64,000 nt of DNA from Psettodes erumei. Taxonomy: Eukaryota > Chordata > Actinopteri > Pleuronectiformes > Psettodidae. The notes below the pieces were generated by a model. The model worked only from the letters and a program-made list of their open reading frames with translations, made no database searches and was not told the origin of the DNA. Made by a program: the position numbers and the translations under genes. Shown piece by piece: positions 44,601-56,577 of this stretch. Positions within the stretch are counted from its first letter, which is position 1. The number at the start of each line of letters is the position of its first letter. Location: assembly GCA_016785225.1 (NCBI GenBank), contig JAFBJZ010000656.1, forward strand, positions 124,001-188,000, written 5' to 3'.

Positions 44601-46390
44601 ACAGCAGCAGAAGCAGCAGCAGTAGTTACAAACTGGCAGTTATCTCAGTGTAAGGATGGTAGCATTTATACAGGCCACACTTATTGGATCTAATCAGGGT
44701 GAAACATGCACATTTATGCTTGTACTAGATTCTGAAATTTCAAGGACAGTGTAAACTCAAGCTAGAAACTCAGCTAGACAGCAAATTGGGGTTCAGTGCA
44801 CACATGCATCTTATTAAGCCACTTAGTCTGCTTTTGAGTTTTGAAATTGCGTTATTCTTGAGGCAATTAAAATCTGGCAGAGGAAAACATTTCCAGATTT
44901 TCCAGTGAAAATCTAATTAATTCAGGAATGCCTTGAATCAAATGACATTATCGTCATACCGCTGCAGCTGTCCCCTTGTTCCACAACACTAACCATTCAG
45001 TGGAGACAAGTCAAAAATGTCTGTGTCGATTTAATACACAGAGGTTTGCAGTTATTATCACATTAACATAACCTGATGGAAAATGGTACTTTTTTATTCG
45101 ACGTAAGTTCAGTCCTACCAAAATACTTCACTGTTTTTATAGGAAATAACAGTCATATCCTGGTTTCAACCCATTGTATTGTTTGCCTCTGTTTCCACTT
45201 TTATTCACTCTGTAGCCACACCGGCATTTGAACTTCCTGTCTGATGGAGCTGCTGCATGTGGGGCTGCTTTCTCTGTTTTCTGTGTCACTTTAGCATTTC
45301 ATGTGTCCAATTTGACATCCTTTTTAATATTTGTCATTGGTCACAGCAGCAAAGAGTAGTTTTACTGACAGGTGATGCGAATAGGAAGTCATCATCTCTA
45401 TCCTCTCTCATGTACACAGTATATGAATGTATCTCACTGGATAGGCCTAATTCAGTGTCATACTGAAGGTGTGCTGGCATGCACCGGCCTGTCAGTCTGC
45501 ACTGTGCTGAGAGGTGTGTGTGTGTGTAGAGATGTGCAGTATGTACAGCTATATGTCTGCCTTCTTATATGTCCTTAATGCAAGTATGTACCAGCACTCA
45601 AATCTGTTTATGTGAGATGTGGTGGCTGATCTGCAAAAGGAGAAGGCAGCCTGTCTTTCGGGTAGCAGGTCTCAACCTGTTTGTGTGTGGGTGTTTGTGC
45701 CTGTGTCTGTGTGTGGGAGTGTGTGACTGGTGGCCTGTGCCGACGGCTACAGGTTAAGCAGCAGGTATCAACCTGCAATGGAGTCAGGGGAAGTGTGGGA
45801 CTGAGTGTTAGGAACAGACTGACTTGTATTGTTTGCCTTAGACTGAGTCAAGATTGTCGTGCTTGGGGGGTGTGTACAGTATGTATCTCTACTGTGTGTC
45901 TCTATCTCAGTATGTACAGCACATGCACATTTGTGTCAGTCATTTATGGGGTCAAACAGGAGTCAAAAACTGATATAACGCTCATTAAACCCTCCTCAAA
46001 GCTACCCTTCCCATGCTGCACCCACAATCCTTTGCAATCTCCCAAGGATGGTGCGTGCGTGTGGAAGTGTGTGGCTGGATGTATTTGAATCTGCGGTTAA
46101 AGAGCTGTGGCTGTGCCAAGCACTCAGACGAATACTAACTTTAGAATAATGTGTACATGTGCTTCTCTTATATACAACCACAAATACATAGGCTTGACCT
46201 TCTCTTTTGTTCCAGCCAAAGCAAAGCAGAGCAGAGATATAAATGTACAGTATATGTTTTATGAAAGGAATGCCTAAATTGCAGTGAGGCTCTGCATTAG
46301 ACCAGCTCATATGCTTTGTTTACATTAGCATTTAAGGTTTTTTTACGGCTTCCACTTCCGCCTCTATGCCTCTTGCATAATCAGCCAACT
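44601..46390. other. noncoding, nothing recognised
   Basis: TG-rich tracts near 45512-45530 and 45680-45725. No repeat family or gene recognised. Confidence 0.5.
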
Positions 46391-46394
46391 GGGT

Positions 46395-46470
46395 CAGAGG
46401 TTCTCAACCGGAACAAACCAAGACCGGGTTCAAGAAATCCTAAAAAATAAAAGGGTTGCAAAGGCCAACA
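46395..46470 (+). mobile_element. hAT-like terminal sequence
   Basis: CAGAGGTTCTCAACC (46395-46409) agrees with the CAG(G/T)GGTTCTCAA start typical of many hAT transposon termini. GACCGGGTTC and AAGGGTTGCAAAGG follow in the order seen in non-autonomous hAT copies. The opposite terminus was not found. The right boundary is a guess. Confidence 0.45.
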
Positions 46471-46859
46471 GATTTTTTTCTTTTCCTACTCACTATATGA
46501 CACTTCCTCTCCTTACAGTGCATCTGACTGTGTGTCTTCACTTGCTACTTTCATTGCAGGATTCTCACATTAAACCATCACGAGTCACCGACATGTAGGT
46601 CACAATCTTGTGGCTGACTTAAAATTGATGAGGAAGCGATAAAGCACTTAAAATGTTGAATGTTGCCTCCTGACCTCCTTGAAATTTCTGCTCGTGCATG
46701 CATGGTTGTGAGTGAGAAATAGAGAGACACTGGGTAAATCTTAATGTCTTGTTCTGTGCATGTGTCCAGTTTTGCACGAGTGTCTGCCCATGCGGTCTTT
46801 TGTCAGACCCGTGCACGCTCACATACAACATGTGCTTGGTTGTAATTGTCTATCCTGTC
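46471..46859. other. noncoding, nothing recognised
   Basis: A pyrimidine tract ending in TTGCAG at 46559 resembles a splice acceptor but no open exon follows. Confidence 0.45.
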
Positions 46860-47180
46860 TGCTCACATTAGCAGCCCGTTTGTTCCACAGGCCTGATGTT
46901 TGTCCTGGGCCCCAGTAAGACCAAGCCCAGCCCAAAATGGTGGGGGAAGGATATGGGAGGGGATGACAATGGAATGACCAATGGAGGGGTGGGCAAAGTT
47001 GTTGAAAATGTGTGTGTGTATGTATGTATGTGTGTGTGTGTGTGTGGGGGGGGTTCTTGCCATGGTTCCTGGCCCCTAATGGGATCAGAGGGGAGCGGCA
47101 GCGTGAGGGGGATAGGGTCAAGCTGAGGTCCTGCCAACTTTGGTTAACCACAAGTGTACCCGGACTCCCGCAGGACAGGT
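46860..47180. promoter_or_regulatory. candidate conserved block split by TG tract
   Basis: The left part has CCGTTTGTTCC, ATGACAATGGAATGACCAATGG and CAAAGTTGTTG (SOX/CCAAT-like). The right part has CCTAATGGGATCAGAGG and GGGTCAAGCTGAGGTCC. The tract at 47009-47046 divides them. It is inferred to be regulatory. Confidence 0.3.
47009..47046 (+). repeat. (TG)n microsatellite with TATG units
   Basis: TG and TATG units, ending in a G-run. Confidence 0.95.
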
Positions 47181-47539
47181 GCTCTCTCACGCCATCGCCT
47201 CCACTCTCCTGTTACCCCACTTTCTCTCTCCTTGCCCCCCCCCCCAAATCTCTGACTCATTTTCCTCTCATTTTATTGTCCTTCACTACTTCTCCTCCCC
47301 TCCCTGTGATAAGGGAGCAATAACACCAAGGGGAACAACAATTCTCCAAGGTTAATTTCACTTGATTCAAATCAAATGGCAAACACATACTGTCATTTTT
47401 TAGGATGCCCGCATTTGAATCAGAACACAACTCCATCCTTCTAGGTCCCATACAATCTCAACTCAAAGTTGGTTGTCAGAAACCTATGGATCCTATGGGA
47501 GAAACAACTTAAGTCTGTCATTCAGTCTCCTCATTTTCA
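47181..47539. other. noncoding, C-rich start
   Basis: A pure C12 run at about 47236-47247. Otherwise nothing recognised. Confidence 0.5.
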
Positions 47540-48130
47540 CTTAAGAAATAATGCCAGGTGTAGTGTAGAAATGTTTATCTTTCCAACAGCTCCAACAAAT
47601 CTTCCACTGTTTCGTCTCCTCTCATTTCGACTATTGTAATGCTCTGTTTTCTTGTTCAAGCCAAGATGCTGCAGTGCGATTACAATTAGTTTTGAATCCT
47701 GTTGCATAATTTCTAAGAATACACAGTGTTCCCACATCACCCCTGTGTTTGCTTTGCAACACTGGCTTACTGTCAAATTTAAGACTGGATCTAAAATCCT
47801 TCTAATTACTTCTAAGGCGTTACACAATTAAGGCTCACCCATACATCAGTTGCTGATCCCATATTGGCCCAGTCGGTCTTCTTGCCCCAATTTGTTCTTA
47901 TTCCACCACTTTGTCGCCCTGGTTGTAAAAATTTGTCAAAGTTTATTAATTAACCCAAAAAGTGTTTCTTCACATTACATGGACATTCCATTTTAATATA
48001 TCCCAATGTGATATCTACAGAGCACCATAAGAAGACCACCTTGCTTTACACCAGCCCACTACAACATTTAGAGAAGTTAGTGCAGCACTTAAGACTATCT
48101 TTATGACCTTTAATCTGCACGGAAATCTAA
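47540..48130 (+). mobile_element. LINE ORF2 C-terminal relic
   Basis: Pieces of a non-LTR retrotransposon reverse-transcriptase C-terminus survive in separate frames. HFDYCNAL (47623-47646) is the classic ...DYCNALL motif. HITPVFALQHWLTVKFK (47733-47783) is the conserved HITPVL..LHWLPV block, followed by KILLITSKALHN. PIHQLL and RSSCP-like text follow. Frameshifts and stops show a dead copy. The family is of the L2/CR1/Rex type; the exact clade is not determined. Confidence 0.8.
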
Positions 48131-49235
48131 TCTGATGTTCAAGTCACTATCTGCAAAAAATGGAGGTGGGTATGCAGGACATATAAGAGCTGTATGAATG
48201 AGGAAGTGTGAATGGGAGCTGTCAGTCATCAGTGCACTGAATGGCTTTTGGCTGTGCTTTGTCTTTTTTTTCAAAGATTGAAGTCTAGTGTAGATTTTCC
48301 CATGTCAGACGGCAGAGTGATGTGGGGCGATTGTGTAAGAGGATTCCTGACATGCATCTCTCTCTTTGTGTGTGTGTGTATGTGTGTGTGTTTGTTTCCT
48401 GGAGCCTTTCAGGGTGCTTGTCAGTGCAAGCACATGTAGAGTACGCCTGTGTCTGTGCACGAATGCTTGCAGGTACTTGCAGCACTTGGGTGTGTTAGCG
48501 GGCACTGTGGCAAACAGCTTTTGCCCATTGCACGTCTTAATCTACGCTTGGCAAGGAAAGATTACCAAGAGAGCAAGAGCTCAACACGACGTGTTTGGCG
48601 TTGCCGCAATTTACGGTTGCGTCAACATGAAAAGAAAAAGGCAAAAGAAGGGGAGAGGCCATGTATGTTTGTATGCTGAAGAGGAAGCCACCACGGTGAG
48701 ATAAACAGCTCTTATCTGGGGCTGTGAGCGTATTGCAGGGCTGGCTGAGAAACCACAGTGTACGTAGGACAGACAGGTACACGCGCTGAGTGCACTGATG
48801 TGAGGCGACGATTAGCAAACCAGCTGTCTTACGTGCACAGTCACATGCAGTCGGACATACATCTGAGCACTCTTCATAGATGCAAAAAATATGCACGAAA
48901 GTATGATCCCACATCTTGCAAAGTACACTTCACATATCACTCGTCTGTGACGCCAAAGCCGCCTCATGAGATGACAATATGCTTGTTTCTGACTTTGTGA
49001 CTTTGTTTATGTGTCACCCCCTCTTGTGTGTATATGCCTTTTTTGCATGTCTAAAAAGCATGTCATACGTGATGCTTTCTGCCACTTTGCATGAGCACAT
49101 GACTTCACAGTGTAACTCTGTTTCACCTCCTGCTGTACCTAATTTTTTTGTATGTTCTGTATTTTGTATTTTTTGTAGATGCTGCTCCTCTCATTATTAC
49201 ATTTCATTACATTTTATCTAGCATCTGGCTCTGAA
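48131..49235. other. noncoding, nothing recognised
   Basis: A TG run at about 48366-48391. Open frames between 48366 and 48704 lack domains. Confidence 0.5.
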
Positions 49236-49565
49236 ACCCCCTCAGATCACCAGTTTGACACGTGGTGATCTGGGTACTGGTTATAAGGAGCGCTACTCTT
49301 CCTGCACTTGTACCAAGGCTTCTGGCACTAGGGGAGCTATGTCATGTCTGAGAAAATGACCCTGATGACATCATCAAGGTCAGTTTCTCTTTCTTGATAA
49401 TAAAAATCACAGCAAAACAGAAAGCCTTTGTTATAATCTGGGGGCACAGAGTTAACAAGATCTGTGCATTTGCCTGGTGTTGAGCATTTAACGAAACATA
49501 ACGTAATGAAAGCTGCATTATGGGAATGAGAATGAGAATGGGAGTGTATGGGCCAATGTTTTCAG
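49236..49565. mobile_element. possible dispersed teleost repeat
   Basis: TATGTCATGTCTGAGAAAATGACCCTGATGACATCATCAAGGTCAG resembles, from memory, a fish repeat with the same order of words. Boundaries and class are unknown. Confidence 0.3.
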
Positions 49566-49639
49566 AGTTTAACCCACTCATTATGCGGTGCTGCATAAGG
49601 ATAAAACACTATGAACTACTTTTGCGTGTGGACATAATT
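49566..49639. other. short spacer
   Basis: Nothing recognised. Confidence 0.4.
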
Positions 49640-50130
49640 TGTGATATGAATAACTTCGCCTTTTTCCTATGCAGACAAAGGAAGTTTTAACTGAAAATGT
49701 CGAGCAGCAGGCATAATCCCTGTCCATGGAAATATAGAAATTATTTTAGCCTGTGCATGTCAATAGCCACAGTGTGCCTGTGTGCGAATCCCACCCACGT
49801 CACAACTTCGTGCTCCAGAGCATCTCATGTCTCATCTGTGCAGTCCATGAATGAGTCATCCCTGGCTTGGCTCAGGCTCGGTACAGACTGTCCTCATTCA
49901 CAACAATGTCTTACTTAACCATCCACACTGGGGCCGCGATTCACCAGAGGCACATAGGGCGTTTCCAATAGCTGGTGGTAATAGATCACCACTGTGTTTT
50001 CCCAGGGGGCAAAGGCCAACTCGATGGGTGTTTGAGGTGGGGAAGCACGACGTGTTTCTCATTCATCTGTCTGCGGCTCTGTTTGTCCACACTGAACCAG
50101 CAGAAGGGCTGATTGACAGCACGCCCCCAC
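49640..50130. promoter_or_regulatory. candidate conserved noncoding block with PBX/PREP site
   Basis: The right part (about 49920-50130) is repeat-free and includes GGGGCCGCGATTCACC, TTTCCAATAGCTGGTGGTAATAGATCACC, GGGGGCAAAGGCC and the exact 10-mer TGATTGACAG (50110-50119). The left part includes CATAATCCCTG and CCATGGAAATATAG. It is inferred to be regulatory. Confidence 0.4.
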
Positions 50131-51062
50131 ACACTCATGTTGTATATATATGATGTGCGCATTCCCTGTCCGCAACCAGAGGCACATCATGTACACATGA
50201 CCAGGCACAATGACGCAGAAAAATGGATACGCACACATGCCCAGACACAGACAGGAACATAAACACACCTGCAAGCACCGCGATCTTCATGTACACAACC
50301 ACTTGTTTCAAGTAAGCTCTCCGTCTTACATTTGCTTTGCACTGGTACAGGAAGTTTGCCTGCATTTGTAGTGCTTTGTGCCAACAGTGTGGTTTTCTAT
50401 GTGGTGTAGTATCAGCAAAATCTCTGCTCACATGAATCCATGCGTGTCTGTGTGTGCTTGTGTCCATGCTTGCTCTTTTTCACATCTCCTGTGAAGCAAC
50501 CAGTACGTGTGCAACATGCTGCAGCAGTGTGTTTGTCAGATATTGTTAGGAACGTGTGCCCTCTGCTCCACCACATCACTGAGGCGCTCGTATGTGTGTG
50601 CGTGCATGTGATGTGGTTTCACTCATGCACCATCATGGAGGTTTCCAGTCAAACTGCTCAGCAACCAGAATCACCAACAGATAAAGGAACATAGTGTTCT
50701 GATGTTATCATAACCCATCCTCATCTCTTTCTATTTCCCTTTCTTATTTTCTCTCTTTCCTCTTTAGAAAAAAATAACTACAATGTCTGTTTAAGTTTCC
50801 TAAAGGAACAAACAGACTTAAAGGAACATTTGATAGAAGTAACCTAATTGTACCTCAGGGTACTTGTCATGTGTTTTGGAATCACTGCAATATTCCTATG
50901 TGGGTAGTTGCTTCTCAATAAGCTGGTAGCAGCATCACATGTGAAGTTTCTGTTTAATTTCCTATGATATCCTTACTGGAAATAATAAATTTGATAAGAT
51001 ATTTCCAATATAACACAATATATGGATCATTTTAGCAAATTGTTTTTAAGATGCTCTTTTCT
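50131..51062. other. noncoding, nothing recognised
   Basis: TG/CA-rich text in places. No gene or repeat family recognised. Confidence 0.5.
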
Positions 51063-51128
51063 TCTCGCTCTGTTTCTTTTCTCTCTCTCTCTCTGTTTCT
51101 TTTTCTGTCACCCCTCTCTCTCTCTTTG
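51063..51128 (+). repeat. (TC)n / (TTTC)n low-complexity tract
   Basis: CT-only runs interrupted by TTTCTTTT and CTGTCACC. Confidence 0.9.
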
Positions 51129-51702
51129 ACACTACCTTTCTTGTGCATAGAGCAGAGCATGCTGCACAGCCACCATTGCTGCAGCACAGAAACCAAACCA
51201 GAGGTGTTTTGAAGTGGTTTCCTCCAATGACGCGAAGACAGACATTGCAGGTGATTTGCACGAGTTGCGCACCAACAGTGACTGGAGAGCACATGATTTC
51301 CAGGCCTTTCTCTTTTTTTTAAAAGTTCACTTTTATTACCCATATTTCGCATAAACGCCCAAGTATATGGAGGTGACAACATGTGAGAAAACCACTAGTT
51401 TGAATATCTCGGTGCAAACATCCTGGACAGACTCCCTCACTTACAGTAACTCATTATTTGGAACAGACTCAGACTCAGTCATTAATGGGAAATCATCAGG
51501 TTTTCATCAAAGAGATCAAAAATGGGTACTGTCTACTGGCACATGCTCTATGAGCTCAACTAATTGTTTCCAGAGGCGCACCACTAAATTCTTCCACTGT
51601 AAACACACTTAAAAGGTATTTTCAAATGACTTCGGACTAAGTTGTGTATGTCTATAATCTTAAGCTAAATTAAAAGCTTTGAGGGAAAATCTGTCAGCAG
51701 GA
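51129..51702. other. noncoding, nothing recognised
   Basis: No support for a gene or repeat family. Confidence 0.5.
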
Positions 51703-51745
51703 TACAGAATCAGAATCAGAAATACTTTATTTATCCCACACTTGT
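51703..51745 (-). mobile_element. LINE/SINE-type 3' tail, minus orientation
   Basis: CAGAATCAGAATCAGAAATACTTTATTTATCCCAC is the reverse complement of a GGGATAAATAAAGTATTTCTGATTCTGATTCTG tail, as on many teleost non-LTR elements. The body would lie to the right (to about 51960) but is not recognisable. Confidence 0.6.
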
Positions 51746-52169
51746 TTGATCGAGTCAGGGTCAGATGCTGGTGTCAGTGTCTGTCCTACAAACTGTCTTT
51801 CACAGCAGCATCAACAACAAGTACCACTAATACAGCTGATGATGGCTGCATTCCTCTCAGGTGCTGCAGGTCCAGGGTCCTTGTACAGTGCATGTCAAAC
51901 CACTTAGCTGAATTTACTGGCACACTTAAACAGAACAGAATGAACCTTGATGTGATTAGTTGAATGTGTACTTTTCCTGCTATGACATGTTGAAGGCTGA
52001 GAAATCATTCTCCTATCTATTATTTCCTGTAACTCAGTTGTTTACAGTGGGCAGTAATATAAGATTTCAGACATGATGAATTATCATTTTGGGATCATCA
52101 CAGGTGTATTGTCACATGATTATTATTGTCAATTATTGACAATATTAGTGAATGAACACATGCTACACG
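51746..52169. other. noncoding, possibly part of the retroelement
   Basis: No coding remnant was recognised. The first 200 bases may be the body belonging to the tail at 51703-51745. Confidence 0.4.
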
Positions 52170-52174
52170 CATTT

Positions 52175-52265
52175 GTATTTTTTAGGCATTGTTGGAATCT
52201 TTGAGGGCATAAACTTCCTACTTGAGCAATTTCCTATTTGTGGGACTAATAAAGGTTTGTTCTAA
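52175..52265 (+). mobile_element. LINE-type 3' tail
   Basis: TTGAGCAATTTCC, then GGGACTAATAAAGGTTTGTTC, resembles the ...CAATTTCCC..GGGATTAATAAAGT.. end of fish L2-like elements. A solitary, decayed tail. Confidence 0.45.
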
Positions 52266-53470
52266 CACTAAAATAAAATGGTGAACAGTAAACATAGTGT
52301 ATTATAGAACACAACATCATTAATGCTGTTAGCTAACACTCACTGCTATATGCTGGTCAACTCCTTTGGAAGAGGTCTATATTGAAAAAAGCCAAAGTCA
52401 TGTTAGCCAAGCTTAGTATCAGTGCACCTACTGTAACCACTTTTCAATTAATTATATGAAAATTACAGAACTTTAAACTTAAACTTAAACCCAATTTTTA
52501 GTCCAGTTCCAGAATAAATATACCTATCAGGAGTCAAACAAACAACAAACTTACAACTTGCGTAGTCCAATATAGTCTTCCAATATAGCAGCTAACAGCT
52601 TTAGCAGAAATCACGTTTATCACACTTTTGTTTTAGTAGCAACAACTTGAAAAATTCAGCATGGTTTCTGTCATTTGTGGTGGTGATGGAGCTTATTCCA
52701 ATGCACTGAGTCAGCCACAGTTACAGTCAAAATATACTGAACACGTCCACTAATGTGAAACATGAAAATTAACCTTCCATCTCCTTCTCCCCCCACCTTC
52801 TCATTCCTTCGTAAAGCTATCATTCCCTCACACCATCCCTTTCTTTTCCCCCTCTTTTGCTTTCTACCATAAAGAAAGACCCAGCATATTGATTTTTACA
52901 CCACAACTGCCACCTTCCTAGTCCCACAATGGACCCCCATGCAGAGCGGGGGCCCTTTATGAACTTGGCAATCTTTTTTTTCTCCCTTTTCTTTTTACAG
53001 TCTCCTAAATGAATAGGATAGGTAGGAAAAAAGAGCTAAGGAGGGAGGGGAGAAAAGAAAAAGTGACACAACAAAAGAGGTGAGCAGGGGGTCCTGAGAT
53101 AGAAGTTGGAGGAGAAGGGGGGCCTGCTCGCCTTCCCTCCCTCAACGAGACTGTTTCTCCTCACTCGGCCTTTGATGTGCAGTGGTAGACCGAGATTCTG
53201 TCAAGTGCACTGGTGGAGAAGATCGTGTGTGTGTGTGCGTGCACGAGGTAGGGGTTGGGGGGTGTGAAAAAGCAAACTTGATGGGCTTCGGAAGTGCAGA
53301 TAAAAGGGGGCACAGCTGGACTGATGGGAATGGGGAGAGGCTCCTCTTCTCCCCCACAACACACAGAGTGAAAGTCTCCTTTTCTACGTCTCACACACAA
53401 ACACACTGTAGAAAGGGAGAAATACTTGAACACAGACAAACACACTCCTCTAGATTCCCCCTCTGATTCT
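52266..53470. other. noncoding, with pyrimidine and purine tracts
   Basis: A TC-rich tract at about 52780-52865, and a T/C tract ending in TTTTTACAG at 53000 that looks like a splice acceptor but has no open exon after it. Purine-rich text follows at 53005-53130. No gene seen. Confidence 0.5.
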
Positions 53471-53474
53471 GTCA

Positions 53475-53498
53475 CTCACACACACACACACACACACA
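53475..53498 (+). repeat. (CA)n microsatellite
   Basis: About 12 units. Confidence 0.95.
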
Positions 53499-53646
53499 GT
53501 TGTTGTAAGTCCCAGTGGGCTTGTAAAAAGCCCCTCTGTTCAGGCTCCACCCCTCATTCTCCACTAATGGTCAGGTGCTTCTGTTCTTACCCACAGAAAT
53601 CAATCAGCAGTCTGCTAGTTGTCTAGCTGCCTGAATGGTGTGTGTC

Positions 53647-53648
<2 letters not shown>

Positions 53649-53680
<32 letters not shown>

Positions 53681-53688
53681 CGTGTGCG
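53649..53688 (+). repeat. (TG)n microsatellite with CG units
   Basis: About 14 TG units and then CGTG units. Alternating purine-pyrimidine throughout. Confidence 0.95.
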
Positions 53689-54930
53689 TTTCTTTCTCCC
53701 TTTGACTGTATAACTGTAGGTGAGTTATTGCGAAGCCGCTAACTCTTAGAAAAGAAAGTGCTGTCTGATCCAGGGCAGTTAGAAATGACTCACTCCTGTT
53801 TAAACAGTTTCTCACTCAACTCATTGTTCCTCCACTCGCTATCTCAGACGTAAAACTCAGTTAGGCATGTGAGTCATCACCTTCAGCCCACAGATTGATG
53901 TGCCTTTGGTCAAATCTTTAATTTGTTGATTTCTTCTTAGTAGAGCTAGAGGCTAACTGATGAAAAGCAGACCAGAAAGTTTTTCATGTTCGCTGCATTC
54001 AGAGAAAGTACAAACGTAGATATGGAGACGGGGCAGAATACTGAGAAACATCCTCAGTGGTATATCCTCATGCAGACATTAAGCACTGATACAAGGAACT
54101 AGGAACTAAAATGAATTAATTAATTTCTGAGAAACAGATTGTACAAACTTGGTGTTTCTTTTGACTTATGTATTTATTTGTTCAAAATTGTAAATACCAA
54201 AATATTTTAAATTTAATTTATTTTCTGCTGCCATACCACCTCCCCACAAAAATCTCAGGTGGATGTGATTTGTTGGGACAGGTCTCGTGGTCACTTAAAA
54301 TAGCTTTTACTACATCAGTTCCAACAAACGCACACGTAACCTGGTTATTGGTCAGCTATTGGTTAATTCCTGCTTGTTCTGGATCCATAGGTGTGTTGAT
54401 CACTGAATAATGCAGAGGGCTGAGAGTACAGGAGTACCCTTTTCTGAGAGAAGAGATGGATAATGCCAGATAGCACCCCTCCTTTCTATAAAACATGATT
54501 AACAGCACCAGAGCGGATATACAGAGACCTGTACCAAAGAAAAAAATACTTTAAAAAAGGTATTTCACTTCAATTGAATAACCACAAAAATGTAACTTAA
54601 TAGAAAATATATTGGCTCTACCCTTTACATCGAAAATGTAATGAAAAGATGCAGAAATTTTTTTTACCCAATAGACATCACATTTTGGGGCTACAGCTCC
54701 ACACACCTCCATTATGAATTGATTGAATTACTTTTTTATGTTAAAAGCAAATGAGCAATCCCTCCCTACAAATTATTTTGCCTTGGTTGAAGAAAAATGG
54801 GATCTAAGACTTAATTATGGATTAAATGACTTGGTCAGATGGGTGTTTTTGGCCTGTTGTCTGGCCTGGTGTCCAGCCTGGCACCCGGACACTGCCAGGT
54901 GCCCACTGCTCAGCGCCAGACACCACTCTT
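53689..54930. other. noncoding, nothing recognised
   Basis: AT-rich between about 54090 and 54240 and between 54540 and 54830. No gene or repeat family recognised. Confidence 0.5.
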
Positions 54931-54936
54931 AAGTCT

Positions 54937-54967
54937 TGCCACCTTTCACTCACTTTAATAGGTGGCA
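54937..54967. repeat. 8-bp perfect inverted repeat, 15-nt loop
   Basis: TGCCACCT (54937-54944) and AGGTGGCA (54960-54967) are exact reverse complements. Confidence 0.85.
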
Positions 54968-55165
54968 GTTGTGAATGCCCAATGGCACCAACACCAGCCT
55001 TTGGTGGGCAGCAGGCCTGGAAGAACAGAACCTCTTATAAAACCAAGAAAAAAGCCAGAGAGAGGTATAAAACGAAAGGCTGACACCGTAAAGCACTGCT
55101 AAAACAAGAGGGAAGGCAGAGAATAACCAAAACAAGTTACCCACCCTCACACACACACACACTCA
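54968..55165. other. noncoding, nothing recognised
   Basis: A short CA run at about 55147-55162. Otherwise featureless. Confidence 0.4.
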
Positions 55166-55565
55166 TCAGTTTGCCAGCCCCCGACATTTACATTAGAAGA
55201 GGAAGGACACAGTGGGCCTGTGGAGGAATAGAGGGATGGGGAGGAGAGGACGGACACGCTATTGGAGGTTGTAAACACTGTAAGACAGTATCTCCATGGA
55301 AGCCCGCGCACTGCTCTGAGGCATCTCACCCCCCCTCCATCCAGCTGCCAGCCCCCCCTCCACCCACCAGCCTTTCCAAAGCCAAGTACCCTGACCGCCG
55401 GGCCCCAAATCGGCCCCTCGCCTCGCCTGCCAGCCTGGCTGTCCAGCACAGCAGATGTGCAGAGAGGAGTGGCCTTGGATGACTGGATCCCCTGGGCTTT
55501 ACAGAGGGCAATGGAGGAGGAAAGATGATGAGAGTGGCCTTGACAGAGCTTGTGTGACCAAGGTT
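55166..55565. promoter_or_regulatory. G+C-rich candidate conserved block
   Basis: G+C-rich and CpG-containing (GGACGGACACGC, AAGCCCGCGC, CTGACCGCCGGGCCCC, CCCCTCGCCTCGCC). A 176-codon open frame on the minus strand covers it, but the product is low-complexity Gly/Ser/Arg-rich with no recognisable domain, so I do not call a gene. Confidence 0.3.
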
Positions 55566-56520
55566 CCTGAAAGCTTATGTTTACATTAGTTGTCCGAGAG
55601 TGGGATTCATGCATGTACTGTACATGTTTGCATGTGAGTGTCTGTGGCTGTGCCTTCATGTGACATTCTTTCTTCATGTAATCCAGCTCAATTATATTTA
55701 TGCCTTCTCCTGTAGTTTAATATTGCTCCCATATAACTGACAGTGAATGCCACATGCTTGTTTTGAACCATTTATACTAGGATGTACAGATGATCAAAAG
55801 TTGAACTGGTTGTTTATTTTTGATGTCTTTAAAGCTGCTATAATCCTTTTTCATAAGAAGACCAGGACAGGTTTGTCACTACGAACAAACTCTTCAACAT
55901 GACTAGAGAGAATAGTCACACAACAGTTCTTTTCAACTAGCATCTTTTACCCAACATTTTTTGTTGCTTTGTTTCTATGCTCCATTACTGCTGTTTAGGT
56001 TCACCTTCACTGCTATCATCAAACACTTTTGGCAGCAAAGCTTTGATAAACCCACTGTACGCTCCCTGACCTTCACCAAACAGCAGACAAGTAATCAGCT
56101 AGTGAACATAACAAACCAGAAGACAGCTAAAAGGAGTGTGAACATTAGACTTATATTTAAATAAGACACTGTTTGCCAACACGCTCTGTATATCAACCTT
56201 ATAAGATTATATGTCAAGTTTTTGTCTACTGCTTGTTAGTGGCCAAAAAAATCCAATAATGCACTTTGAATTTAACTACATTCCTCTCAAAATTAAAAGC
56301 AAGAAGGAAAGTTAGACTATTTTTAGACTATAAAGACTATTTTTTGCTTTTATTTAGGTTCATGTATGTGTTTGTGAAGTTCTGCTCTGTATGCTTGTCT
56401 TAATTGTTGAATTTAACTGTGTATTTGAGTTCCCATCGGCTGTACTGGACAGCAAGGCTGGCAAAACTTCACAAAGCTCCTCCATGTGAACTACATGTCA
56501 GCTTTGATGTTAAACTCTTA
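55566..56520. other. noncoding, AT-leaning
   Basis: Nothing recognised. Confidence 0.5.
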
Positions 56521-56522
56521 GT

Positions 56523-56577
56523 TTGTGTGTGTGTGTGTGTGCGTGGGTGTGTGTGCACGCATGCGCGTGCGTGCATG
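56523..56577 (+). repeat. TG tract with Z-DNA-prone CG-containing half
   Basis: A (GT)n half is followed by 31 bases of unbroken purine-pyrimidine alternation (56547-56577) containing GCGC and several CG steps. Confidence 0.85.

Noticed and set aside
46559..46600. Exon after the TTGCAG acceptor
   Set aside because: No open frame or donor in a sensible range.
53000..53030. Micro-exon after the TTTTTACAG acceptor
   Set aside because: The only nearby donor-like word would give an exon of about 20 bases with a stop. Most likely chance.
55147..55677. 176-codon open frame on the minus strand
   Set aside because: Gly/Ser/Arg-rich product explained by G+C-rich composition. Competing open frames exist on the other strand.
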